Source: CAYWMD01 sp964458575 | Lineage (GTDB): Bacteria > Verrucomicrobiota > Verrucomicrobiia > Limisphaerales > JADLHS01 | Length of the DNA: 64,000 bases | Assembly (NCBI GenBank): GCA_964458575.1 | Contig: CAYWMD010000005.1 | Span: forward strand, 135,258-199,257 | Direction: 5' to 3' | Shown: positions 28,160-35,149 of the stretch, piece after piece | Layout: the number at the start of each line of letters is the position of its first letter | Position numbering within the stretch: the stretch's first letter is position 1 | Position numbers and translations under genes: made by a program | Notes under the pieces: generated by a model | What the model was told of the DNA's origin: nothing | Seen by the model: the letters and a program-made list of their open reading frames with translations, nothing else | The model's database searches: none

Positions 28160-29029
28160 AGTTCATTGAAAGAGCTGAGATGGTCGGTCGCAGACGAAAG
28201 AAAGTGAAAGGACGTCTCAAGGATAATCCCAGGCGACTGGGGAAAGGCCGGGCCAGGCTGGTTGGCTCGACCCCTCTGTAACCGGATCGCAAGGTCTGGC
28301 GGACGGAGGCAGGATTCACCAGTTCCTCTGGCACGTTCGCGCGTGCCAGTAACGCGAAAGAGGAACTTGGCGGCGAGGAACGATGAGAAACCGTTCCAAA
28401 CCGGATCAAGTAGCTCAGGTGAGTTTCGAGCTTGAGCGAATCGCAGTTACCCTGAGGGTAAATGGTTGCTACTGTGCATCAGCACGGAGCGGGCGACTCT
28501 GGCGGATTCAATTACATGAAACCGCCCAGCGAAAGCCGCTGAAAGGCGGACAAAAGGAGCGCACGCGCCGGGAAGACCACGATGGCTCGGCAGGCCGCGT
28601 GAAAAACTTCCAAGCGCCAGCGATGTTAAAAACGACACCGCTGGACTGTGAACGAAAGGCAACCTGAGAGGTAAGAGGCGAGACCCGTGGCTCTGGCCAA
28701 CGCACCGCCAAAAGCGGTGGCCGACCAAAGCCAAATGGTCAAGACGTGGAAAAGAATCGCAGACGTGTCTTGACCTGGTTCGCAAGCCGGTGGCGCAACC
28801 ACCAGCCCAAGCGAGCTGAAAAGCCTCACTCGAAATTCAATGCCGCAAGGTGTTGAACGGCCCTGCCACGAGGCCGGTGACTCCGCTTGCCGTGGAGAAT
28901 GGCGTCGGGAAGCCGGCAGCCCCGCTGAGGCGGGAGCGCCTAATGTCGGCGCGGGAAAGAGAGATTGGCGCACTCCCATCCCCGATTTGTCCCGGTTCGA
29001 CCGAAAGGTCGGGCCGGGACTTTTCTTTT
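28160..29029 (+). ncRNA. Candidate giant structured non-coding RNA, about 870 nt
   Basis: No frame here has a recognisable protein, yet the plus strand is packed with perfect stems. Examples: GTTCCTC 28322-28328 with GAGGAAC 28360-28366 enclosing TGGCACG/CGTGCCA; GGAACG 28377-28382 with CGTTCC 28392-28397; TTACCC/GGGTAA 28447-28461; CCAGCG 28617-28622 with CGCTGG 28639-28644; CACCGC/GCGGTG 28703-28719; GGTCAAGAC 28737-28745 with GTCTTGACC 28767-28775; GGTGG/CCACC 28789-28803; CCCGC-TGAG-GCGGG 28921-28934. GNRA-like tetraloops recur (GCGA, GCAA, GAAA). A promoter-like pair precedes it and an intrinsic terminator ends it. It lacks the signature sequences of tmRNA, RNase P, rRNA and group I or II introns as far as I can read. 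Exact ends are inferred. Confidence 0.72.
28989..29029 (+). terminator. Intrinsic terminator of the large RNA
   Basis: GTCCCGG 28989-28995 pairs with CCGGGAC 29014-29020; an inner stem CGACC/GGTCG closes a GAAA loop at 29003-29006. The hairpin is followed directly by TTTTCTTTT (29021-29029). This fixes the RNA's strand as plus. Confidence 0.85.
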
Positions 29030-29113
29030 GCCGGAATTATTGATTGAGTCCAGTTGATTTTCCGGGACAATTCCGCCGTCTGAGCAGTTGAATCCGCAGC
29101 CAACCGTGAACTG

Positions 29114-30214
29114 ATGACCACGCTCAAATTCAAACCCTCTGGCTCGTGCGAGTACGACCTGCTCGCGCTTGGCGAAATCATGCTCCGCCTCGACCCTGGC
29201 GAAGGCCGCATCCGCACCGCGCGCCAGTTCAAAGTCTGGGAAGGCGGCGGCGAATACAACGTCGCGCGCGGATTGCGCCGTTGTTTCGGGATGAAAACCG
29301 CCGTCGCCACCGCGTTCGCCGACAATGACGTGGGCCGATTGCTCGAAGATTTTGTTCTGCAAGGCGGCGTGGACACGCAGTTCATCAAGTGGCTGCCGTT
29401 CGACGGCGTAGGCAAAGCCCTTCGCAACGGGTTGAACTTCACCGAGCGCGGATTCGGTGTGCGCGGCGCGGTGGGTGTTTCCGACCGCGGTCATTCCGCC
29501 GCCAGCCAGCTCAAACCCGGCGATTTCGATTGGGATCACATTTTCGGCAAGCTCGGTGTGCGGTGGTTTCATTCCGGCGGAATTTTTTCCGCGCTCAGCG
29601 AAAGCACGCTTCAGCTCGTCCTCCAGGCGGTGCAAGCCGCGAAAAAGCACGGCACGATTGTATCCTACGACCTCAACTATCGGCCATCGCTTTGGAAAGC
29701 CAACGGCGGCCAGAAACGCGCGCAGGAAGTGAACCGCGAAATCGCCCGGTTCGTGGACGTGATGATCGGCAACGAGGAGGATTTCACGGCGAGCCTCGGC
29801 TTCAAAGTGGACGGCGCGGACGAACACCTGCTGCACATTGACACCAAAGCGTTCAAGAAGATGATCGGCGCGGTGGTGAAGGCGTATCCGAATTTCAAAG
29901 TCGTGGCCACCACCTTGCGCGCCGCTAAGACCGCCACGCGCAATGATTGGGGTGCGATCTGCTGGCACGGCGGAAAATGCTTTGAATCCCGAAAATATCC
30001 CGACCTCGAAATCCTCGACCGCATCGGCGGCGGCGACAGTTTTGCCAGCGGCCTCATTTACGGCCTGATGACCACTGGCGACCCGCAAATTGCCGTGGAT
30101 TACGGTGCCGCCCACGGCGCCCTGGCCATGACCACGCCCGGCGATACCAGCATGGCGAGCAAGAATGAAGTCGAGAAGTTGATGAAGGGCGATGGGGCGA
30201 GGGTGCAAAGGTAG
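29114..30214 (+). CDS. PfkB-family sugar kinase (2-keto-3-deoxygluconate kinase-like)
   Basis: A 366-residue ribokinase-family enzyme. The N-terminus (DLLALGEIMLRLDPGEGRIR) and GGGEYNVARGLRRCFGMKTA give the sugar-binding half; the second signature is IGGGD308-SFASGLIYGLMTT with the catalytic Asp of the DTxGAGD-type anion hole. The wording GEIMLRLDP and the overall order favour KDG kinase or a relative. The last 64 residues are repeated with about 15% divergence at 30783-30966, after a toxin-antitoxin cassette. It starts 85 bp downstream of the large RNA's terminator. Confidence 0.83.
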   Translation: MTTLKFKPSGSCEYDLLALGEIMLRLDPGEGRIRTARQFKVWEGGGEYNVARGLRRCFGMKTAVATAFADNDVGRLLEDFVLQGGVDTQFIKWLPFDGVGKALRNGLNFTERGFGVRGAVGVSDRGHSAASQLKPGDFDWDHIFGKLGVRWFHSGGIFSALSESTLQLVLQAVQAAKKHGTIVSYDLNYRPSLWKANGGQKRAQEVNREIARFVDVMIGNEEDFTASLGFKVDGADEHLLHIDTKAFKKMIGAVVKAYPNFKVVATTLRAAKTATRNDWGAICWHGGKCFESRKYPDLEILDRIGGGDSFASGLIYGLMTTGDPQIAVDYGAAHGALAMTTPGDTSMASKNEVEKLMKGDGARVQR

Positions 30215-30285
30215 ATAACCCATTGGTGTCGCCCCGCCAGAAACGCTGGCTTGCATACCACCTGATTCAGTGGATAATTTCCGGC

Positions 30286-30471
30286 ATGAGCGCGCAGGAA
30301 ATGTTGATGGAAGAGATCAAGCGCCAGCCCGAATCTGTGGTGTGCAAAGTCCTGCGTTATTTGAAATTCCTCGAACAGCAACGTGAGTCGGAAGCCCCGA
30401 TGGACAACCTCGTCGCGGACACTTGGGAGAAGCTTGGCCCGCCGCCGGAAGTGGATTATGACAAACTTTAG
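30286..30471 (+). CDS. Small antitoxin-like protein
   Basis: A 61-residue protein (MSAQEMLMEEIKRQPESVVC, then KVLRYLKFLEQQ) starting at ATG 30286. Its helical, charged character, size and position 5' of and overlapping a MazF/PemK-like gene fit a type II antitoxin. Its stop (30469-30471) lies inside the toxin start region (ATG at 30458). An open frame from 30223 adds 21 codons without support. No DNA-binding motif is obvious. Confidence 0.6.
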   Translation: MSAQEMLMEEIKRQPESVVCKVLRYLKFLEQQRESEAPMDNLVADTWEKLGPPPEVDYDKL

Positions 30472-30776
30472 TCGCGGTGACGTCGTCGTTGTGGATTTGG
30501 GCATGGCGGCTAAAGCGCGTCCCTGTGGTGGTTTCCGTTTTCCAACCCGACCGTCAACGAAACATGTCCGTCGTCGTACCGATGACGACGGAAATACGCG
30601 GTGGCGAATGTGAAATCCGATTTCCCAAACCCGCTTGGCTCCGGCAGGAATCCATCGTGAACGTGCTGGGGATTGCCGGAGTGGCCATCGCGAAAATCGA
30701 GCGGTGCATCGCCGCCTTTCCTGCGGATAAGATGGTAGAAATTGAATCCGTCTTGAAACGAGTGCTTGGCTTGTGA
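30458..30776 (+). pseudogene. MazF/PemK-like toxin with a frameshift
   Basis: The N-terminus MTNFSRGDVVVVDLGMAAKA from 30458 has the MazF start (RGDVVVVDLG). After RP near 30521-30526 the frame would read CGGFRFPT; moving by one base restores the family sequence VVVSVFQPDRQRNMSVVVP-MTTEIRGGECEIRF to the stop at 30776. The simplest explanation is one extra T in CGTCCCTGTGGTGG (about 30522-30535). A sequencing error or programmed shift is possible. If genuine, the toxin is inactive while the antitoxin is intact. Confidence 0.68.
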
Positions 30777-30782
30777 ATCATC

Positions 30783-30966
30783 GGCTGAAAAGCGGCGGCG
30801 ACAGTTTCGCCAGCGGTCTTATCTACGGCCTGATGACCACCGACGACCCGCAACTTGCCGTGAACTACGGCGCCTTGGCCATGGCCACGCCCGGCGATAC
30901 GAGCATCGCGAGCAAAAATGAAGTCGAGAAGTTGATGAAAGGCGACGGAGCGAGAGTGCAGCGATG
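30783..30966 (+). pseudogene. Duplicated 3' end of the sugar kinase gene
   Basis: The frame from 30773 gives SGGDSFASGLIYGLMTTDDP and ends in KNEVEKLMKGDGARVQR, matching the last 60 or so residues of the upstream kinase (308 onward) with a two-residue deletion and several substitutions. It has no independent start context and encodes only the C-terminal portion, so it is a fragment. It encloses, with the intact copy, the toxin-antitoxin cassette. Confidence 0.75.
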
Positions 30967-31083
30967 ACTTGAGTCTGAAGCCAAAAACCCGAGTCGCGAC
31001 CTATGACATCAGACGATCAAATCAATCCGCTACTCTAACCGCAGGAATCTCTCATGGGTTTGGTATGCAGACTCACTTAATTT

Positions 31084-31410
31084 ATGCTGGAATCACTGAC
31101 ATCGGTTCAAAAACTTGTCCTGTATGAAGCATTACTGCATGCGATTCGGACGGATTTTAGGTATGGGTTTTACAATCAAGATACTGGGCATCCTTGTTAC
31201 TTTCTTGGAGAAAGAGGCGACTTGATGTCGGACAAGGACACACCGGCCCACAATGCGCTCTTTCAAGTGATGCACGAGATTTCCAAGTGCGAATTGGTGG
31301 ACGAAGGCAAAACGCTGAAGCTTCATGACCCGGTTCACTGCTGGGCCGATTTCTGTCGGATCGTACTTGCGGCGAACAAGGCCAATGAAAAAGGCCGCGG
31401 CAAAGAATAG
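31084..31410 (+). CDS. Hypothetical protein, 108 aa
   Basis: A 108-residue protein beginning MLESLTSVQKLVLYEALLHA. It has several His and Cys residues (TGHPCYFLGE; HDPVHCWADFCRIV) but no motif that I recognise. It has a clean start 117 bp after the kinase fragment and a stop 60 bp before the HIT gene, all on the same strand. It may be an accessory gene brought with the toxin-antitoxin cassette, but nothing proves this. Confidence 0.5.
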   Translation: MLESLTSVQKLVLYEALLHAIRTDFRYGFYNQDTGHPCYFLGERGDLMSDKDTPAHNALFQVMHEISKCELVDEGKTLKLHDPVHCWADFCRIVLAANKANEKGRGKE

Positions 31411-31469
31411 CCTCGTGCCCACCGCTCCGTTGTTTTGACTTTCCCCACCCTGCTCTTTAACCTTTTCCC

Positions 31470-31955
31470 ATGGAATCGCTCCATGCGCCGTGGCGCATTG
31501 AATACATCCTGTCGCCGAAGGACGAACAGTCCGGGACGCTCTTCACACGCATCGCCCAGTCCAACGACGACGAAGCCAATCTCGTCATCGCGCGCGACCG
31601 CACCTGTTACGCGTTGCTCAATCGCTATCCCTACAACGGCGGCCACCTGATGGTCGTGCCCTACAAGCAGGCCGCCGATTTGAACGGACTGACGGATGAG
31701 GAACTCGCCGACCTTTGGAAGCTCACGCGCCGTTGCGTGAACGTGCTCACGCAGGAAATGAAGCCGGACGGGTACAACATCGGCATCAACCTTGGCAAGG
31801 TCGCCGGCGCGGGCATCCTCGGACATTTGCACATCCACATCGTGCCGCGCTGGAATGGCGACACGAATTTCATGCCGGTCATAGCGGACGCGCGCGTCGT
31901 GCCGCAGGCATTGACGGAACTGGCAGCGCAATTGCGCAAGGCGCTGGCGAAATGA
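31470..31955 (+). CDS. HIT-family nucleotide hydrolase/transferase
   Basis: A 161-residue protein. The HIT triad H-x-H-x-H appears as HLHIHIVPRW near residue 116-125, preceded by YNIGINLGKVAGAGILG. The N-terminal block CYALLNRYPYNGGHLMVVPY is typical of Ap4A-type HIT proteins, which hydrolyse or phosphorolyse dinucleoside polyphosphates. Length and the W after HIVPR favour the AP4A phosphorylase/adenylyltransferase-like subgroup. It is upstream of phoH with two palindromic repeats in the 231-bp gap. Confidence 0.88.
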   Translation: MESLHAPWRIEYILSPKDEQSGTLFTRIAQSNDDEANLVIARDRTCYALLNRYPYNGGHLMVVPYKQAADLNGLTDEELADLWKLTRRCVNVLTQEMKPDGYNIGINLGKVAGAGILGHLHIHIVPRWNGDTNFMPVIADARVVPQALTELAAQLRKALAK

Positions 31956-31982
31956 TTTCGATTGTTCGCATGGATATCTTGG

Positions 31983-32020
31983 CGCTCTCCCTCACTCCGG
32001 CCCTCTCCCGCTGGGAGAGG
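31983..32020. repeat. Palindromic repeat, CCCTCTCCCC family
   Basis: CCTCTCCC and GGGAGAGG around GCT at about 32001-32019 form a short hairpin, with CTCTCCCTCACTCCGG flank at 31984-31999. It lies between the HIT and phoH-like genes, where a second copy follows 80 bases later. Confidence 0.65.
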
Positions 32021-32104
32021 AGGAATCGCAGTCAGTCTCACAGCGTATCCAGCGACGCGATTTGCGGTAGTGTGTTGGAAAATCAAGAGAGCGTAGTTAG
32101 CTGT

Positions 32105-32140
32105 CCCCTCTCCCCGAGGGAGAGGGTCAGGGTGAGGGGA
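32105..32140. repeat. Palindromic repeat, CCCTCTCCCC family, second copy in the same gap
   Basis: CCCCTCTCCCCGAGGGAGAG at 32105-32124 carries CCCTCTCCC paired with GGGAGAGGG, followed by TCAGGGTGAGGGG. It is in the same gap as the copy at 31983, so the two could also fold against each other. Confidence 0.68.
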
Positions 32141-32186
32141 ACGCGATGTCCAACGTCACAAGATTTCAGAATCCACCGTTAAGCTC

Positions 32187-33146
32187 ATGCCGACTGAAAC
32201 CCTCCATTTCGAAAACGCCCGTGTGGCGCAGCAGCTTTTCAATCACGAACCGCGCAATCTTCAAACGCTCGAGGCGGAACTCGGCGTGAAAGCCACGGCG
32301 CGCGAAGGTTGGATCAAGCTGGATGGGCCGGCGGACGGGTTGGAGCGTGCAAAACAATTGTTCGTCTCATTGGAAAATCTCCTGAAATCTGGCTCGCCAG
32401 TGCGCAACCGCGAGTTCACCCACGCGCTGAACGTAGTCAAACACGAAGGCGCGGCCACGCTCAAGGACCTCGTCGCCGACCGCATCCTCACGCACGAGAA
32501 GAAGCCCGGCGTCACCGCCAAGACTGTCGGGCAGAAAAAATACGTTGAAGCAATTCGCAAGCACGATGTGACTTTTGGTGTCGGTCCGGCAGGCACGGGC
32601 AAGACCTACCTCGCCGTGGCCCTGGCGCTCTCGACATTTCGGGAGGGCATGGTTTCACGGATCATTCTTACCCGCCCCGCCGTCGAGGCCGGCGAAGCAC
32701 TCGGATTTTTGCCCGGCGACCTTTACGAAAAGATCACGCCCTACCTGCGCCCGTTGCAGGATGCGTTGCATGACATGATGCCGGCGGAAGAAATCCAGAA
32801 GCACACGGAACGTGGCACGATTGAAATCGCACCGTTGGCTTACATGCGGGGGCGCACGTTGAACAACGCCTTCATCATCCTCGACGAGGCGCAAAATTCG
32901 ACAACCGAGCAAATGCTGATGTTCCTCACGCGCCTCGGCCACGGCTCGAAGGCCGTCATCACCGGCGACGAAACGCAGATTGACCTGCCGCCGCACAAGA
33001 ATTCCGGCTTGCTCGAAGCACATCGCGTCCTGAAACACGTCGAAGGCATCGCCGTCATCGAATTCGGCAAACGCGACGTGGTGCGACATCCATTGGTGCA
33101 ACGGATCATCACCGCCTACGAGGAACATCGCGCGAAGGCCAAATGA
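32187..33146 (+). CDS. PhoH-like ATPase
   Basis: A 319-residue cytoplasmic P-loop protein. Walker A is GPAGTGK139-TYLAVA, Walker B is FIILDEAQNSTTEQMLM, and a sensor block reads SKAVITGDETQIDLP; ILTRPAVEAGEALGFLPGDL is the PhoH-specific segment. The N-terminal 75 residues resemble the KH-like region seen in PhoL proteins. It is commonly paired with ybeY, as here, where its stop overlaps the ybeY start by four bases (ATGA). Confidence 0.93.
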   Translation: MPTETLHFENARVAQQLFNHEPRNLQTLEAELGVKATAREGWIKLDGPADGLERAKQLFVSLENLLKSGSPVRNREFTHALNVVKHEGAATLKDLVADRILTHEKKPGVTAKTVGQKKYVEAIRKHDVTFGVGPAGTGKTYLAVALALSTFREGMVSRIILTRPAVEAGEALGFLPGDLYEKITPYLRPLQDALHDMMPAEEIQKHTERGTIEIAPLAYMRGRTLNNAFIILDEAQNSTTEQMLMFLTRLGHGSKAVITGDETQIDLPPHKNSGLLEAHRVLKHVEGIAVIEFGKRDVVRHPLVQRIITAYEEHRAKAK

Positions 33147-33673
33147 GCGAACTGCACTTGCGCAACCGCCAGCGTGGTCGCCGCGTCAACACTCCACTGC
33201 TCCGCCGCATCGTCCGCGTATTGCTCGACGAACTTCCCGGTGTTGAAGCGTATGAACTTGGGATTCACCTCGTGACCGATGAGGAAATGACCCGCCTCAA
33301 CGAGACCTTCCTGCGTCACGCCGGTTCGACGGATGTGATCACGTTCGATTACTCCGTAGGACAGGCGTCGCGCCTGTCTCCATCTTCGGATTTCAAGAAT
33401 ATCAGCGACAGGCGCGACGCCTGTCCTACATTACACGGAGAAATTTTCGTGTGCGTGGACGAGGCCCTCCGTCAAGCGCGACGATTTTGCACAAGCTGGC
33501 AATCGGAGGTGGTGCGCTGCATCGTCCACGGCGTGTTGCACCTGCGCGGCTTCGACGACCAACATCCCACGGCCCGTCGCAAAATGAAACGGGAGGAGAA
33601 TCGGCTTCTGCATTTGTTGGCCGCCTGCTTTCCCTTGAGCCGATTGGCGCGCAAAACTACAATTCGGCCGTGA
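33143..33673 (+). CDS. ybeY: Endoribonuclease YbeY with an in-frame repeat-encoded insert
   Basis: A 176-residue metalloprotein that matures 16S rRNA and helps ribosome quality control. The N-terminal half has HLVTDEEMTRLNETFLRHAG and STDVITFDYS; the zinc site is H129-GVLH133-LRGFDDQH141. Residues about 72-96 (GQASRLSPSSDFKNISDRRD and on to ACPT) are translated from a 74-bp palindromic repeat; removing them rejoins FDYS to LHGEIFVCVDEA, the normal family sequence. It lies between the strand order and the active-site helix and may be tolerated as a surface loop. The stop overlaps the next gene's GTG. Confidence 0.9.
   Translation: MSELHLRNRQRGRRVNTPLLRRIVRVLLDELPGVEAYELGIHLVTDEEMTRLNETFLRHAGSTDVITFDYSVGQASRLSPSSDFKNISDRRDACPTLHGEIFVCVDEALRQARRFCTSWQSEVVRCIVHGVLHLRGFDDQHPTARRKMKREENRLLHLLAACFPLSRLARKTTIRP
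33356..33429. repeat. 74-bp palindromic repeat (paired REP-like hairpins) inside ybeY
   Basis: A 23-base arm at 33356-33378 is exactly complementary to one at 33407-33429, with 28 bases between. Each arm is also a hairpin on its own (GACAGGCG-TCG-CGCCTGTC). This head-to-head pair of small palindromes is the layout of bacterial REP/BIME-type repeats. It is read through as coding sequence in ybeY. Confidence 0.88.
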
Positions 33674-34335
33674 AGAAAACGCTGTTTGCGCGCTGGCGCG
33701 GAAGTTTCCTGACCGGTCTGGCCGTGCTGCTGCCGGCGGTGATTACGCTCGCCCTGGTCAAGTGGCTCTTCGGTACGATCGCCAGCGTCACGGACACGTT
33801 GCTGTTTTTCCTGCCCACGGAGATTACCCACGCCGACGCCGGCAAAGGGCCGATGTACTGGTATTGGAGTCTCGTCGCGCTGGCGGTGGCGGTGGTGCTG
33901 GTTTCGTTCGTGGGTTTGCTGGCGCGATATTACATCGGCAAGCGCATGATTGCCTGGCTCGACGAAACGATGCTCCGCGTGCCGTTGCTCAACAAAATCT
34001 ACGGCGCGATCAAACAGGTCAACGAAGCGTTCACCTCGGGCAACAAGACCGCGTTCAAGACCGTCGTGCTGGTGGAATTTCCGCGTGAAGGCATGTATTC
34101 CATTGGCTTCCTCACCAGCGAACAGCACGAGGAGGTGCAGGCAAAAACGAAAGAAAAAGTCGTCTGCGTTTTTGTGCCCACGACGCCCAATCCCACGTCC
34201 GGGTTTCTGGTCCTCGTTCCGGAGAACAAGGTTACCAAGCTCGATATGTCCGTCGCCGAAGGCATCAAATACATCATCAGTCTTGGTTCGATTTCGCCGG
34301 AGTATCAGACGGGTGTTAAAGCGATACAAAGTTGA
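33670..34335 (+). CDS. DUF502 membrane protein
   Basis: A 221-residue protein from GTG 33670, which overlaps the ybeY stop (GTGA). Two hydrophobic helices (SFLTGLAVLLPAVITLALVK and SLVALAVAVVLVSFVGLLAR) flank a short periplasmic loop, followed by a soluble region with LRVPLLNKIYGAIKQVNEAF, FPREGMYSIGFLT and PTTPNPTSGFLVLVPE, the wording of DUF502. Its function is unknown. The longer open frame from 33451 is an overlap artefact. Confidence 0.85.
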   Translation: MKKTLFARWRGSFLTGLAVLLPAVITLALVKWLFGTIASVTDTLLFFLPTEITHADAGKGPMYWYWSLVALAVAVVLVSFVGLLARYYIGKRMIAWLDETMLRVPLLNKIYGAIKQVNEAFTSGNKTAFKTVVLVEFPREGMYSIGFLTSEQHEEVQAKTKEKVVCVFVPTTPNPTSGFLVLVPENKVTKLDMSVAEGIKYIISLGSISPEYQTGVKAIQS

Positions 34336-34336
34336 A

Positions 34337-34381
34337 GCGTTCTAACGTTTTAACGGGTTAACGAATCAACGAATCAACGAG
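34337..34381. repeat. Short AACGAATC-type word repeats before recO
   Basis: The gap between DUF502 and recO is built from similar words: TTCTAACGTTTTAACGGGTT, then AACGAATCAACGAATCAACG. Such runs recur between genes in related genomes; here it fills the 49-bp gap almost entirely. Confidence 0.5.
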
Positions 34382-34384
34382 TTC

Positions 34385-35026
34385 ATGATCCAGTCCGCCA
34401 CCGGAATCATTCTGCGCACGCGGCCATTGACCGAGACGAGCCTCATCGTCCAGTGGCTGACGCCGGAGTTTGGCCGGATCAGCACCGTGGCCAAAGGGGC
34501 GCGGCGGCCCAAATCGCCGTTTGGCGGCAAATTGGATTTGTTCTATCTCGCGGACTTCAGTTTCACCCGCAGCCGGCGGTCGGAACTGCACACCTTGCGC
34601 GAAGTCAGTTTGCGCGAGACGCACGCAGCGTTCCGGCGAGATCTTGGACTCCTGCAACAGGCGGCCTACTGTGCGAGGCTTGTTGAGCAAACCACCGAAA
34701 CCGATACACCATTGCCCCACGTATACGAACTGATGTGCGGTTTCCTCGATCATTTGCCGAAACAACCGCCGCAACCGCGAAACGTTTACGCTTTTGAACT
34801 CAAGCTGCTCAACGAATTGGGGCTCAAACCCGATGTGCCTGACAGCCGGCTTTCCCCCGGCACCAAGACGATTATCCAGGCATTGACCCACAACGATTGG
34901 CTCGAGGTTGCCCAGTTGACTTGCACCGCCGCGCAAGCGATGGAACTGCGTCGGTTTCTGCATGGCTTCCTGATTTATCACGTTGAAAGGCTGCCGGCAG
35001 GTAGAAGCTCCGCGCTGAATGAATGA
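34385..35026 (+). CDS. recO: DNA repair protein RecO
   Basis: A 213-residue protein. The N-terminal OB-fold is recognisable: ATGIILRTRPLTETSLIVQW, then FGRISTVAKGARRPKSPFGG, and DLFYLADFSFTRSRR. The C-terminal half is helical and lacks the four-cysteine zinc knot of some RecO proteins. RecO works with RecR and RecF to load RecA on SSB-coated DNA. It is slightly shorter than the usual 230-260 residues but appears complete. Confidence 0.85.
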   Translation: MIQSATGIILRTRPLTETSLIVQWLTPEFGRISTVAKGARRPKSPFGGKLDLFYLADFSFTRSRRSELHTLREVSLRETHAAFRRDLGLLQQAAYCARLVEQTTETDTPLPHVYELMCGFLDHLPKQPPQPRNVYAFELKLLNELGLKPDVPDSRLSPGTKTIIQALTHNDWLEVAQLTCTAAQAMELRRFLHGFLIYHVERLPAGRSSALNE

Positions 35027-35149
35027 TCGCATTGGCGTCAGCAGGAGGAGGGGCATCACCAAGAAGCGACCGACGTGTGCTGGCCTCCGGCTTTGGCTGG
35101 TCCGCTCATTTCGGTTTTCAACCATGCCGTTCTCCATACAATCCCGGGC

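Noticed and set aside
28383..28667. 94-codon open frame inside the proposed RNA
   Set aside because: No protein motif; it spans several perfect stems, and AG-rich bases before the ATG are weak evidence on their own.
28160..29029. RNase P RNA, tmRNA or intron as identity of the large RNA
   Set aside because: The core sequences expected of RNase P (such as GAGGAAAGTCC), of tmRNA ends, and of group I or II intron catalytic cores were looked for and not found by eye; a covariance-model search is needed to be sure.
30223..30285. N-terminal extension of the antitoxin-like gene
   Set aside because: Overlaps the end of the kinase region and adds residues with no support; the ATG at 30286 starts the helical protein.
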